Of a stretch of 64,000 bases of DNA, positions 13,101-33,700 are shown in pieces. Position 1 is the first letter of the stretch. The number at the start of each line of letters is the position of its first letter. The translations under genes were made by a program, and so were the position numbers. The stretch covers positions 744,001 to 808,000 of the forward strand of contig PTEX01000147.1 of assembly GCA_003342815.1 (NCBI GenBank). The letters run 5' to 3'. Below the pieces are notes generated by a model. That model saw only the letters and a list, made by a program, of their open reading frames with translations. It was not told where the DNA came from and did no database searches. This DNA comes from Eudromia elegans. Lineage: Eukaryota; Chordata; Aves; Tinamiformes; Tinamidae.

Positions 13101-15885
13101 ATCATATGTATCCAAATTTATCTGTCGCTAAACATCATACATTTCTACTTTTGGAATTAAATGTTGAGCTCTACAGTCACAGAACAGCTATAGTCTATTA
13201 TTTCCTTTGGGAAATACAAAAAAACATTTCAAAATCTTTGGACCCTGGTTGTGTCCTACAGTGTATTTAGGAAGGAGCCTGAACATAAAAGTTCAATAAA
13301 TCATTTTTCAGCTCTCCTTATCCCCCCCTTTCTATTCCATGCTAAATTTTAGCGGTTGCATCTTGCACCCTACTGAGATAACATCACCAGGACCCAAGCC
13401 AGCCCGTCTTTCCCCTAAGACCTCTATCCGCCCACCCCAACCACGATGTAACCTTGCCTGTGGAAGGCCCATCGATGGCAGGAATGGGAAAGGGCCTCGC
13501 ACAGAGGGCAGAGAGGTAGATTTTTAAACCCTGAGAAAGCTTCCTGGAGCGACCCCTCAACATTTCACTCCTTCCAGCACACCACTGGGACACAGCACAG
13601 CTCAAGGATGGATTTGTGTGAGAGGAATTGTTTACACTTGTGTTTACACAGCATTGCATCTGTAATGCATAAACACTAAGTTCACAAGGAATAGTCTGAG
13701 GCTCAGTGNCACCTCTGTTCTTGCACCACTCTAGCTCTTTCTTGCCTAGGGCAGTAAATAATCATGTTTCTGCTCTGAAGGATTTCCACCACACAAATGT
13801 ACAAGGATGGTTTTTCTAGAGGGGGTCTATTGCTGTATGCTCTGCCGCCAAAAAATTCCAGTGATGCTTTGATTCCATCACACTGATTAGGTTTTCTCTG
13901 TAAAGAGCAGCAGCTGTTTATCTAGATACATCTGGATAATGGCTAAGTCCTGCNCTTCATGGACTTGCATAGCTATGCAAATCCTTCACACGCACNAGCT
14001 CAAGTAGCTGATAAAGGATTGATAACTCATTCTGTTTACACTAACTGTAAAATGTCCCCTGCAGAACTATCTCCCAAGGCTGAAAAAAGGCTACCTCACA
14101 CAACAGTGTATATGCTAGGAGTACCTTGCTATGATGGGTATTGATCTGTGCAGCAGCAATGAAGTAGCTAATNTTTTAGCGTCAAGACCATTCCCCTCTC
14201 AAACATCAACCACTTGATTCCATTCCATCTAAAATATAGGAAAAACAGAGTCACAGTGAAAGACATAAAGCAGTTTNGATATATTACATATTGTAGTAAT
14301 TTTTTTGTCTCATTCAAATCACTTTTAGCCAAAAAATGAAACAAACATTTAATAAGCATAACCTCATAACCTTTTTTTTTTTTTTTGGTGGTCTGCTCTT
14401 TGCCCTGAATCATCCTCAAGACATGCTTCATATTTCCCCACCATCCACTGCCTGTGGTAACTGAGTTTTGCCACCCAAACTGTTTACCTTCAAAGTTTAA
14501 GGAAAAACAAAAAGGCTCCAGAGTATCAATGTATCCATTACCTAGTAATACTTACCCAGTGTACCACTTCAATCAGCAATTCAAAGCAACTCCTGAATCT
14601 TTAAAATATTATCTGAAGTTTTGTGCAGGATTGTTCATTTCCACATTTTCATATTATTAAAAATAATAAGTCTCTCTGGATATGTATGTTCAGTAGAGAA
14701 GATTGTCCTACTGATTATTATTGATTTATCAAGCATCAACCAAATACTATTTTTACGCATTTCATACACCGGTCCGAGGGCTATACAAGTATATTGTTAC
14801 ACTATAGTTACATAGATGACTTGTCTCTAACAAATAATGAAGTTTATTCACATCTTCCCTGTAATTTTTCTATACTATGACTCCAGTCTTAACTGCTTAT
14901 ACCCAGATATCCTGAGATGAACCTTAGGAGGCTTGCAGCAGTTCCTGTACAATTGCAAAGAAGTTGCTGGCATTAGAGTTATAATTCCCAGATACTAATG
15001 GCATTTGAGGCAGTACAGTTGCCAGTGGCTGGCAACTCACCCATTGGCTCCCTACTTTCCCCTTCCACTCCCTCCCCCTCAAAAAAGGTGGAGAATAGAA
15101 AGGAAAAAGGGTCAGGGAAAAAAAATGTTTAGAAGACAAAGAAAATAGTGAAATGTAATCTGGATAAAATTGTTATGACCGGGTAATAGTCACGAGAAAC
15201 ATGTAACTCACTTTAGCCTGAAAATGCTTGCAATGTGCTCTGCATTTTCAATTTATTTCTAACAATACATTTCTTTAATTTATACAAAGATTAACAACTT
15301 CTAGATACTTCTCTTGGCNTATATCTTCTTTTCTTCCCATTCTGCAGACAGAATTCTCAGCTAGATATTGAAAAACATAAGCCAACAAAACAAGCAACAT
15401 GAGAAGAAAAAAGACACAGCAAACAGACTCAGCATCTTTTTACAGAACAACCTTTGTTTCTTCTTATAATTAAGTTTGCTGCATAATGGGTAAATTGGAT
15501 TTAATGAGTTTTGCCAAATGGGTATCTCTCTAGATTTCCCATTCATTTAAGCAAACACAAAAATAATTCCTCACATGATTTCCAAGATAATCTTTCAGAG
15601 TTTTTTTCAGCTTGTCTTAAATTGGAAAAATAATCATTTTCATTCCTTTGCCTCACTTTTTTTTCCCCCTTTTAATGTCTTCCTTGATCTGAAAGACCCA
15701 GAAGAACCAAGCTGGAGGTTTGTCAACCTGCACAGTTAATCAGATTTGAAAGCTTTGACTAGTATTCATTTGAAGCAATGAGGAGCCCACAGATTCCACA
15801 AACAATTTCCATCTTTTAGGACAAATAAACGCNTAGCCATGGGAATCCACATGGCCAGGCTTCACCTGAGCAACATTTTCAAAGA

Positions 15886-15897
15886 GGGGGGGGGGGG
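15886..15897. repeat. Poly-G run (12 G)
   Basis: A homopolymer of 12 G within AT-rich sequence about 0.7 kb upstream of the SHCBP1L promoter. It is a simple repeat and prone to sequencing length error. Confidence 0.85.
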
Positions 15898-16239
15898 AAA
15901 GAAAACAATGTGCAAAACTGCATAAGCAGATGACAGATAATTTAACTGGCCCTGTGAAGTGCATGTCGCAGTAAACATTCTCCTCGTACTCTACTCGAAA
16001 GGCTGCCTTGCGGCTTGCTGCTGGCACAGCAGAGGTTCTCCCAGTGCGTTACTTGCCTCACCTTGAGCTGCTGGGGCTGCCAACTCGTTCAGGTTCAAGA
16101 CTGTAAACAGGAGCTATCTCAGGGCCGCAATTGCTCCTCTCACTATGAAATTATGGATGATAATTTTGCTGGTTTCTCTTGAATTACTGCTTCGTTGAAG
16201 ACTACAAATTGAAACCAGGACCCGAATCTCGATGGCTCT

Positions 16240-16591
16240 GCGGTGAGACAGGACAAGCCCTGTGCGGGTTAAACGCGAGCTACACCCCAAGCGCCCCCGT
16301 TGGCGCAGCCCGGCCCGGCAGTGGGGCGAGGCTGCCGCCGGCGCAGCCATCCCGGGAAGCCCCCGCCTCGGGCCGCCGCCCGCGCGACGGAGCCGCCTCA
16401 GCCCAGGAAAAGGCGGGAAGCGCCGGCGGCCGCCGCGTGACCAGAACGTGCCCAACGGCCGCGCGACAGCAGCCGCCGCGTGACCAGAACACGCCCAACG
16501 GCCGCGCGACAACGGCCGCCTGCCGCCCAACGGCCGCCGCGCCCCATTGGCTGCCCGGGCGGCACCCGTAGGGGCAGTTGGGCGCGAGGCG
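16240..16591 (+). promoter_or_regulatory. SHCBP1L: SHCBP1L CpG-island promoter
   Basis: A sharp switch from AT-rich DNA to a CpG island occurs at about 16240, ending in the assembly gap before exon 1. It contains four CAACGG motifs (16453, 16496, 16510, 16528), all on the coding strand. An inverted CCAAT box (attgg, 16546-16550) lies within a common promoter arrangement. Two copies of a 43-bp GC-rich unit make up the motif-bearing part. There is no TATA box. CAACGG fits the MYB-family consensus YAAC(G/T)G. Since mammalian SHCBP1L is expressed in meiotic male germ cells, a germ-line MYB factor (MYBL1) is a plausible, unproven regulator. Confidence 0.65.
16429..16533 (+). repeat. 43-bp tandem repeat with MYB-type motifs
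   Basis: The unit beginning gccgccgcgtgaccagaac starts at 16429 and again at 16472 (period 43 bp). A partial third copy keeps only the cccaacggccgcc part near 16526-16538. Each full unit carries one cccaacgg motif 24 bases from its start, so the duplication directly multiplies the motif. It lies in the SHCBP1L promoter just before the gap. Confidence 0.8.
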
Positions 16592-26579
<9,988 letters not shown>

Positions 26580-26619
26580 ATGTCCAAGAGTCAAGTGACA
26601 TTTAGCTTTAACAATTTCA

Positions 26620-26625
26620 ATTAAA
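26620..26625 (+). terminator. SHCBP1L: Probable SHCBP1L polyadenylation signal (ATTAAA)
   Basis: ATTAAA, the commonest variant of AATAAA, lies 41 bp after the stop codon. No better hexamer is seen on this strand in the next few hundred bases. The 3' UTR would be very short. Confidence 0.5.
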
Positions 26626-26639
26626 GAAACAGTGTTTCA

Positions 26640-27340
26640 CATTTACTTAAGAACTCTTCATTAGAGGTATACAAAATGCTGGCCATGCTTAACCCCTACT
26701 CCAATGCCAAAGCTCCCTCCTTCCCCCTGCTAAGTGGCACTGTGGTCACATCGAGGCTGGAGAGGGGGTAGTTTGTTCTTAACCTCCTCAGGCTCCGTAA
26801 CTGAACGATTAAATGGTTCTGCTTTCGTACAGAGCAGTGGCCACAACCACTTCGCTGTGTTCTCCTTGGGACACTGAGCTCTTGAACACCAAGAGCGTTT
26901 GCAGACAGGAGGGAGTCAGGCCAGTTTGGCTGTTTTTCCATTTACTTCGTGTATATTTGGAAGAGTGAAACATCCAGGTTCCTGTATTATCTCCCTCAGA
27001 AAAAGCCACCTCTTCAGCCTCTCTGGCGCCAAGCGCTACGCAGCAAGTGCTAGGCCTGTGGCTGGCTGGAAAGGAACCAAATGTTGCCCACTATAAACAG
27101 AAACCAGTTGCTGCAGGGCCAAACTTGCAGTTTAGTAGTTACCACCACCACCACAATCCCCACCANTTCCCATTCTGTAACTTGAAATTAGTTGGGCAGA
27201 GAATGGCTTTACATGATGAAGATACTTTCTTCAAAAGGCTGCCTCCTGCCTCCAATGAAATCTGATGACACAACAGGTGGGTTTAAAATCTAAACCCAAA
27301 TACATGTTATGGCCCACATAACCCAAATACAACTAGCAGC
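26640..27340. other. Convergent intergenic spacer between SHCBP1L and DHX9
   Basis: About 0.7 kb separates the predicted 3' ends of the two tail-to-tail genes. I see no coding exon and no recognisable repeat, apart from a small accaccaccaccac run near 27141. Confidence 0.6.
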
Positions 27341-27364
27341 ATATGAGTCTCAAAAAGCAAACAC

Positions 27365-27370
27365 TTTATT
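27365..27370 (-). terminator. DHX9: DHX9 polyadenylation signal (AATAAA)
   Basis: tttatt on the plus strand is canonical AATAAA on the DHX9 strand, about 170 bp after the TAG stop at 27544-27542. It implies a short 3' UTR ending near 27345. Confidence 0.65.
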
Positions 27371-27541
27371 AAAGAACAAAATAACACAAGCTTTGGTAAA
27401 TTTCTCACAAGGGGACAGTATCTTACAAAGCTGTGCTATTTCTAGGCAACTGAAACAGCAAACACTGATAACAGCAAGAAAGGACGAGAGGAGTCACAAG
27501 GGCTTTTACTGGGGCAGGAGGATCTGACTCAACCTCCACAA

Positions 27542-27779
27542 CTACCACCCACCTCTCCCCCTTTCCCCATAGCCCCCTCTGTACCCACCGCCCCGATACC
27601 CTCCACCTCGATACCCGCCTCCTGCCGGGTTCCCTTGGAATCCTCTGCCGCCCACACCCCCACGGGAGGGGCTGCAGCCCCCATAGCCCCCACCTCTGAA
27701 GCCAGTGCCACGTGCGTAGCCTCCCCAGCTGCCGCCGTTGTAGCGAGCCACTTTTGGGGGACGAGGACCATCTCCAAAC
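27542..27779 (-). CDS. DHX9: DHX9 last coding exon: RGG-rich tail
   Basis: The exon opens with (R)[16 protein letters not shown], equal to the region of human DHX9 that begins its nuclear transport signal. It continues as a Gly-, Arg- and Tyr-rich tail ending [23 protein letters not shown] and TAG. RGG tails bind nucleic acid and are arginine-methylated. The tail is about 79 residues, clearly shorter than the roughly 115 residues of the human tail, which accounts for most of the length difference between the proteins. Confidence 0.95.
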
Positions 27780-30700
27780 CTGGCAAAGAGAAGCAGCACA
27801 TGTCCAACACAATTCAACAGTTCTGTTCTTTACAAGCCCAGCAAAATGGAATTTCCCAAAGGCGCAGCTAACAAGCCCATTTTCTGTTTGTTCANCTGCA
27901 CTTGAAGGGTGCCCTTCCACATGAGTAAAGAGCCAGGAGCAGCCTCAAGTGCCGCAGGAACAGATCCTCAGTCAGGTCTACACCTNAGATAGAAAGTTTT
28001 CCCCTCATCCCAGTCTTTCCATTCACACAGATGAGTAGTGAGCCCAGTTCCTACCTATGTATGCAGCAATCTTTTGCTCTTCACACATCAGTGAGGTACA
28101 TACCTAAGCTACACTACTTGAATTCTTTTGCTAACAGCTCACAAGTGTTCATTTTTCTTTGCCTCAGAAATAAAACACTAAATTAAGCCTTAAAGCTTTG
28201 GCTAAAACACTAAATTAAGCTATGCAGCAGCACAAGGGGAAAACAAAGCAGCCAAATGTTTACTTGGATTCCTAGGGACAGGGATGACTAGGCTTACCCA
28301 GAATGAATTTGGATTACATTTTCTTTGAAAGTAACTATGTTTTGGAACAAGTGATGAAACTTGTCAGGAAGCGGCGCTGTCACCATGGAGCGCCTCTGTC
28401 CTTCCCACGGAAACAGCCAGGCATTTGTCTGCACCGGACTCTGCACAGGACAGTTTTATGTACGCTGAGACCACAGACAGCTGAAGAAAAAGGCTACAGG
28501 TCCCATCCACAGTGGACAGTTCTGCACCCTGAGCTTTGGGCTGCCTTGGCCCCATGCAAGGTGAACAGGGGCTGCAGGCTCAAACCTGCTCTGGCTCTGA
28601 GTGCTCCCCCAAGGCTGCAGCACGTGCCCTTCCCTACGGCTCCAGCTGAACCAGCGAGCAGGGCTGGGCTAACCTGGTGCTGGCAGCCATGAGGTGGATG
28701 CCTGCGGCTGAGGGCCTGGAGATCTGGCGGATCACGTTCAACATGCGCTCATTTCCTGGGTCCAGTTGCCTAATGATCTCGGGCTCTTTAGTTACTTCCA
28801 CAACAAGGGCTTCCACTGCAGCACGCAGAGCGGTGATGCAGGCTGCTGCGGTATGGGACATCTTCAGTTTGATCCTAGAGTGGAAACACACTTATATTAG
28901 ATGCATCACCGCCATCAGGAGAGAAATTGTTCAGAAATAGTTTCCATCAATTAGTCCTTCATTGAGTGCTGCATACTGAGCCAGAAATCTATATTCTCAT
29001 CTTTGAAACTCACATCTGTTGTGAGGAAATGTAAAATTCAGGAGGGAGCTGGCCAGATCTCTAAAATTTGACACTGTTAAAACATCTACTATCCTTTTAA
29101 CTTTGCTGTTTAGATGTGGAACATTCAAGTAATACCAATACATAAGGTTAAGGCTGAGAGAGCTGGGCCTGTTCAGCCTGGAGAAGAGAAAGCTGAGAGG
29201 GGACCTGATTAACGTGTATAAATACCTCAAGAGAGGGAGTGAGAAGGATGGGGCTGGCCTCTTCTCGGTAGCAGCCAGCAACAGAACTAGAGGAAATGGC
29301 TGCAAATTGATGCACCAAAAGTTCCACAGGAAATTGCGAAAGAATTTCTTAACAGTGAGGGTGACAGAGCACTGGAACAGGTTGCCCAGAGAGGTGGTGG
29401 AGTCTCCTTCTCTGGAGATCTTCAAAACCNGCCTGGACACCGCTCTGTGCCACATGCTCTAGGAGACCCTGCGTGTGCAGGAGGGTTNCACTAGATGACC
29501 TCTAGAGGTCCCTTCCAACCTTAAGCATTCTATGATTCTATGATAACCCTTGTCTTGAAAATGCAGGNTATTTTTGGAGCATTTTTACAAAACCATAAAG
29601 TAATCCGAAGTGCTTCAAGATTTTGAAGACTGCGGGGCAGTCTCACAAATACTGCTTACCAAAAAGTGCATTTCTGACTGGAAAAAGTGTAATCCCCATG
29701 ATATCTTGTCAGAGCATTTCTCTACTCAAGCCATGTTTCTGAGACTTCAAAACTAAGGTTCTCCTAGCCTCCCTCTGAAGAGAACATCCAAAATTTTATT
29801 CAGGTTCCAGTTAGAGAAGAAAAAATTAATAGCTTTTATAGAAAATGTCTAGTGTCATGTTTTTAATTTAAGTAGATGATTTACACAAAACAATATTGAC
29901 AAAACAACACCCCCCTCCTTCTTCATACAAGCAAAGGAAAGCATCTGCCCCGCCTGCCTGGCTTGCTCTAGGAACCCTGTTCCAGAGACACTCATCTCAA
30001 TGTCCANTAGCACCATACAAGGGCCTACCAGTCGTCCACCAGAATGAGCTCCCCGTCAGACAGAGCTTTCTTGGAGGCAAACAGAAGCAGCTGCAGTGGG
30101 CTCACCAGCGTCATGGCTTTGGCAGAGATGGCTCGTGTTCGGATCTGCACATGGAAGAGAAACAGGTTAGGAAATTCTAAGGGCACGTGTGCCCTTTGTG
30201 AGTGCTGATTCAGCACTGGTTGGGGTAAAAATAAATAAAAAGCAGCACACTTCTCCATGACTGCATGTCTGCCCTTGGGCAGCTTTATTTTGCAAGAGCC
30301 ATCTCGAGCTATGACAATAGAAAAACGACCAGCACATAGTTGAACTATCTACCCAACTTCTGCACTGCTGAGGCCGTGCTGAAAAGCTCAGGCTGCTTTT
30401 CTTCAGCAGGGTCCTACATATGCAAAATCTCTAAGTTGCTGTGCAATGCCTACGCTGTTATTTTATAGAAACAAGAGTACAAGCTTGTACTTGAAGTCAG
30501 CGCTTTGCAAACAACAAGCCATCTGACATGAACCAGAGAGAACAGTCTGACTACACAGGGAACTGTCATTCATTTAAAAGAGCAGCACTATTTCAGATTT
30601 CAGCCTCCCACATCAAACACTCCATCTCTCCTCCTTTCGAACATTAGGGCAATGGGCAGAATCTGTTTTACTTGCTTGTCTCACGGAGGATAGTTACTCT

Positions 30701-33700
30701 CAACCTGGGAACCACAAGGTATGTTCAAAACAGAAGTTTCCCAAATGGAAGTTGGGCCAGAAGAACAGCTACAGCAGAGAAATGGACCACAAGCCTCAAA
30801 CAAACTTGTTTTTTGCAGATGCAGATTGGGTGGAAAGAGAGCTGCACACATGTATTCTTCCATCACCATAGTTTACCCAGTCACTCTCCATTTTGTCCAA
30901 GTATTTTGGTATAGTTTTTCTGCTATTTTTGTTTATTCTAATAAAACACAGCTTTTGGAGNTCAAGTCTTTTGGTGTTTTCAAGACAGTTCACTTTACAC
31001 AGTGAGATAATGTGGGCAGACCAAAGCTCTGCTCAGCTTGGGTCTTGTCATACAACCTGAAGAAGAGGTGAAGCCTCACCATACTTCTCAACCGTGCATG
31101 TGAAAATCCCAAGCCCAAAGGAGCCCTAAGTCCAGTTATTAGGAGTGAAGCACTTCATCTTCACCAGTTAAATGTCTCATATGTCAGCAAAAAGAGAAGT
31201 TATAAAAATCAGCACAAAAAGGAAATTCAGAACTAACCTGTGTAGGGAGAATGACCTAAAGAAATCCATTTACAGTGTCACTTCTGTTTCAAGATCTTTG
31301 GACAGTCTCTTCACAGCAAGACACCTCATTAACTTGATGCTTACTCTGAAACTTTTACAGCCCTTTCTGACAGAGGCCCATCAGTAGCTCCTATGCACAG
31401 CCAGCCTCAACTGTCACAGACAGCACACAAGGGCCTCTGCCATCACTGTGCCGGGGGCACCGTGCACGGACTGCACAAGCAGTGTGCTCACAACCCAGAG
31501 ACTGCTCCCCAGCGACATCCCATACAGCAGCACAGCCTCCCATTACTCCTTGAGAAGGGGCAGCAGGAGCAGTTGCATTAGTATGCTCCAAGGATGGCAA
31601 CCAAAGAGCAAACAGGGGCTTGATTGTACGTGTACAATATGTGCTGTGTGTGCAAAACTAATGGCACAGAGGAAAAGGTCACAGGGAGCCTGGGAGAAGT
31701 AATAGATGGCTGCTCCAGAGTATCCCCTGAACTCTTACTTTTTCCTGAGAGGCCTGAAAACCAATAATTGATCTGGTGGGATGACGGACTACTTAGATGC
31801 CAGAAAGCAAACAATGCCAACCATGGCAACATTTTCCCACTTTTCCTCCGGATTCTTACATAGCAAAATGGTAAGGACACAAAGTCTCTAGTGCCTAATA
31901 GTTCGGTAGAGCTCCCGCAGCAGTCACTTAAGGAAGATGCTGATGACTTTCTCTATGAGCTGCCTGTTTTGACAAGACTCAGAAGAACTTTCTTTGCATC
32001 CAAGATTTCCAGTTCTGTTGAATTTGCACATCTGAAACTTACTGTGAGGAACAAATGGCATATGGTTTACTTTCTGAAGAACACAAGCTAAATATCACCC
32101 AGTTTTTACAAAGTTCTTTTTAGTAAAGAGGCCATAGCTTATCTGTATCTGATCAAGAAAAAAATTCAAAGTCTTTACCTTTTCTCCAAAAACAAAAAAG
32201 GGTGATGGATACTTCACATCCTGGCTGCTGAAAGGGCAGTTGACGGATGACTTGTGGATAAGTGCATTGCGCCCCTCAGTGGTGAGAATCTTCCTCTTCT
32301 CCTTGTGGTAGCAGACATTGGGGTAGACCCCAAAAGCAAGCAGGGAGATTACAACATCCAAATTATTATCTGGTCCAGTGTTGTTGAATGCTTGAGTCAC
32401 CAAACATTCTGTTAACAGAGAGCAGAGGACCGGCTCGTATCCACGGGTCATGCAGGACAGGCAGCACATAAAGCTCTTTAGGATCCCGGAGCCNATAACC
32501 TGTTGGTTCAGTGAAACTGGTGGCTGGCCACCCGTTCTCAGAAGACCCCTCTGCACTGAAAGCCTTTCAATATCATACTGGATTTTCAATTGTGGAGATC
32601 AAAGAGCTCAAAGACAAAATTAGAAAGGGATGTTTCACCCTCCTCCCCACCCCAATAGCAGCTCTTCAACAACAAGGGGAGAGAGATTTGCTCAGCACTT
32701 GCTGCATCATAGTGCATTTCCTCTCATCTGCTTGGGAGAGGTCTTTTGAGGGAGGTCAGAATTCATGTTTTTATTCATGTTGTTTGTTACAAACCTCCCC
32801 AGGGTTTCTGGTGGTTTGTTTTCAGGTCATCTTGCCCAGAAAATAAAGGACAAATGCAGCAATGATCCTAACAGCATGGCAGGGGGGAGGCAGCGGAAAT
32901 AAAGGAGTATTAAAAACAGAAAAGGGAGATGAACATCTGCTGAATCCAACCAGCTGCTTAACAGAACAAATCTTTCAGGGATGTTAGGCAAATTCATAAC
33001 CTGACCACATCGAAGAAATCCTCAAAAAAAGCCTCTTTGGAATACTGAACAGTTGCTGCTCTCCTGCAGATCCCACCTGTGGAGGGAAAAGCGCGGGACC
33101 CGAGCATGTGGTTTAGCTCACACCAAGGCAGCACAAAGTGACAACTGCCTTAGGACAGAAAGGGTGCACAAACACTGTGCCAGCATTAAAGAAGGGGGAA
33201 ATGCAGCCTCTTAACGCACATTTAGGGGACGCAACAAGTGAAAAAAATAAAATCTGGGAGGTAACTCTGGAAGAAGAATAGCATCATGGGACATCCACTT
33301 ATACGCCTCATCTCAGACTGAAAAACGCAGTTAAATTACTATGCCCAAGTAGAATCACCTTCTGGAAAGCCACAATTAACTAGTATCTCTTTCAGCTGGA
33401 CTTTTGCTTCCCAAGTCATTCTCAGAGTAGACATGCTGAGTCTTTTGTGTTCACAAAATCTCATTTCTGCTTCTTCACCACCCATTCTGAAAGAGAAACA
33501 AATTCAATTAGATATCTGACCAAGAAGAGGAAAGGGAGGACAAGCCAGGCATTCACAGCAACCGTTGACTGTCTAGTCAGGTCACAAAATTGCATCCCCA
33601 GTGTTATGCATAGTTTCTCATCAAATTCTGCGGCAAGACAACATACCTTGCATCATCCCAGGCTTGGAAGACTGAGAGCAGAGCAACATGATCTGAGAAC

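Larger units (their letters stand above)
6260..16230. other. LAMC1-SHCBP1L intergenic region, no gene supported
   Basis: This is about 10 kb between two divergently transcribed genes. The part nearest LAMC1 (about 6300-6700) is moderately GC-rich; the rest is AT-rich. No reading frame here resembles a known protein or is flanked by convincing splice sites. Visible local structure: an AT-rich simple repeat near 7500-7530, a 28-bp hairpin with a 19-bp direct repeat at 10111-10191, and a run of 12 G at 15886-15897. Scattered single N calls suggest ambiguous or polymorphic bases. Confidence 0.7.

Noticed and set aside
27423-27920. Frames of 165, 93 and 78 codons around the DHX9 last exon
   Set aside because: They are alternative frames of the Gly-rich exon and adjoining intron. 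The true frame is the one following exon 27 in phase.
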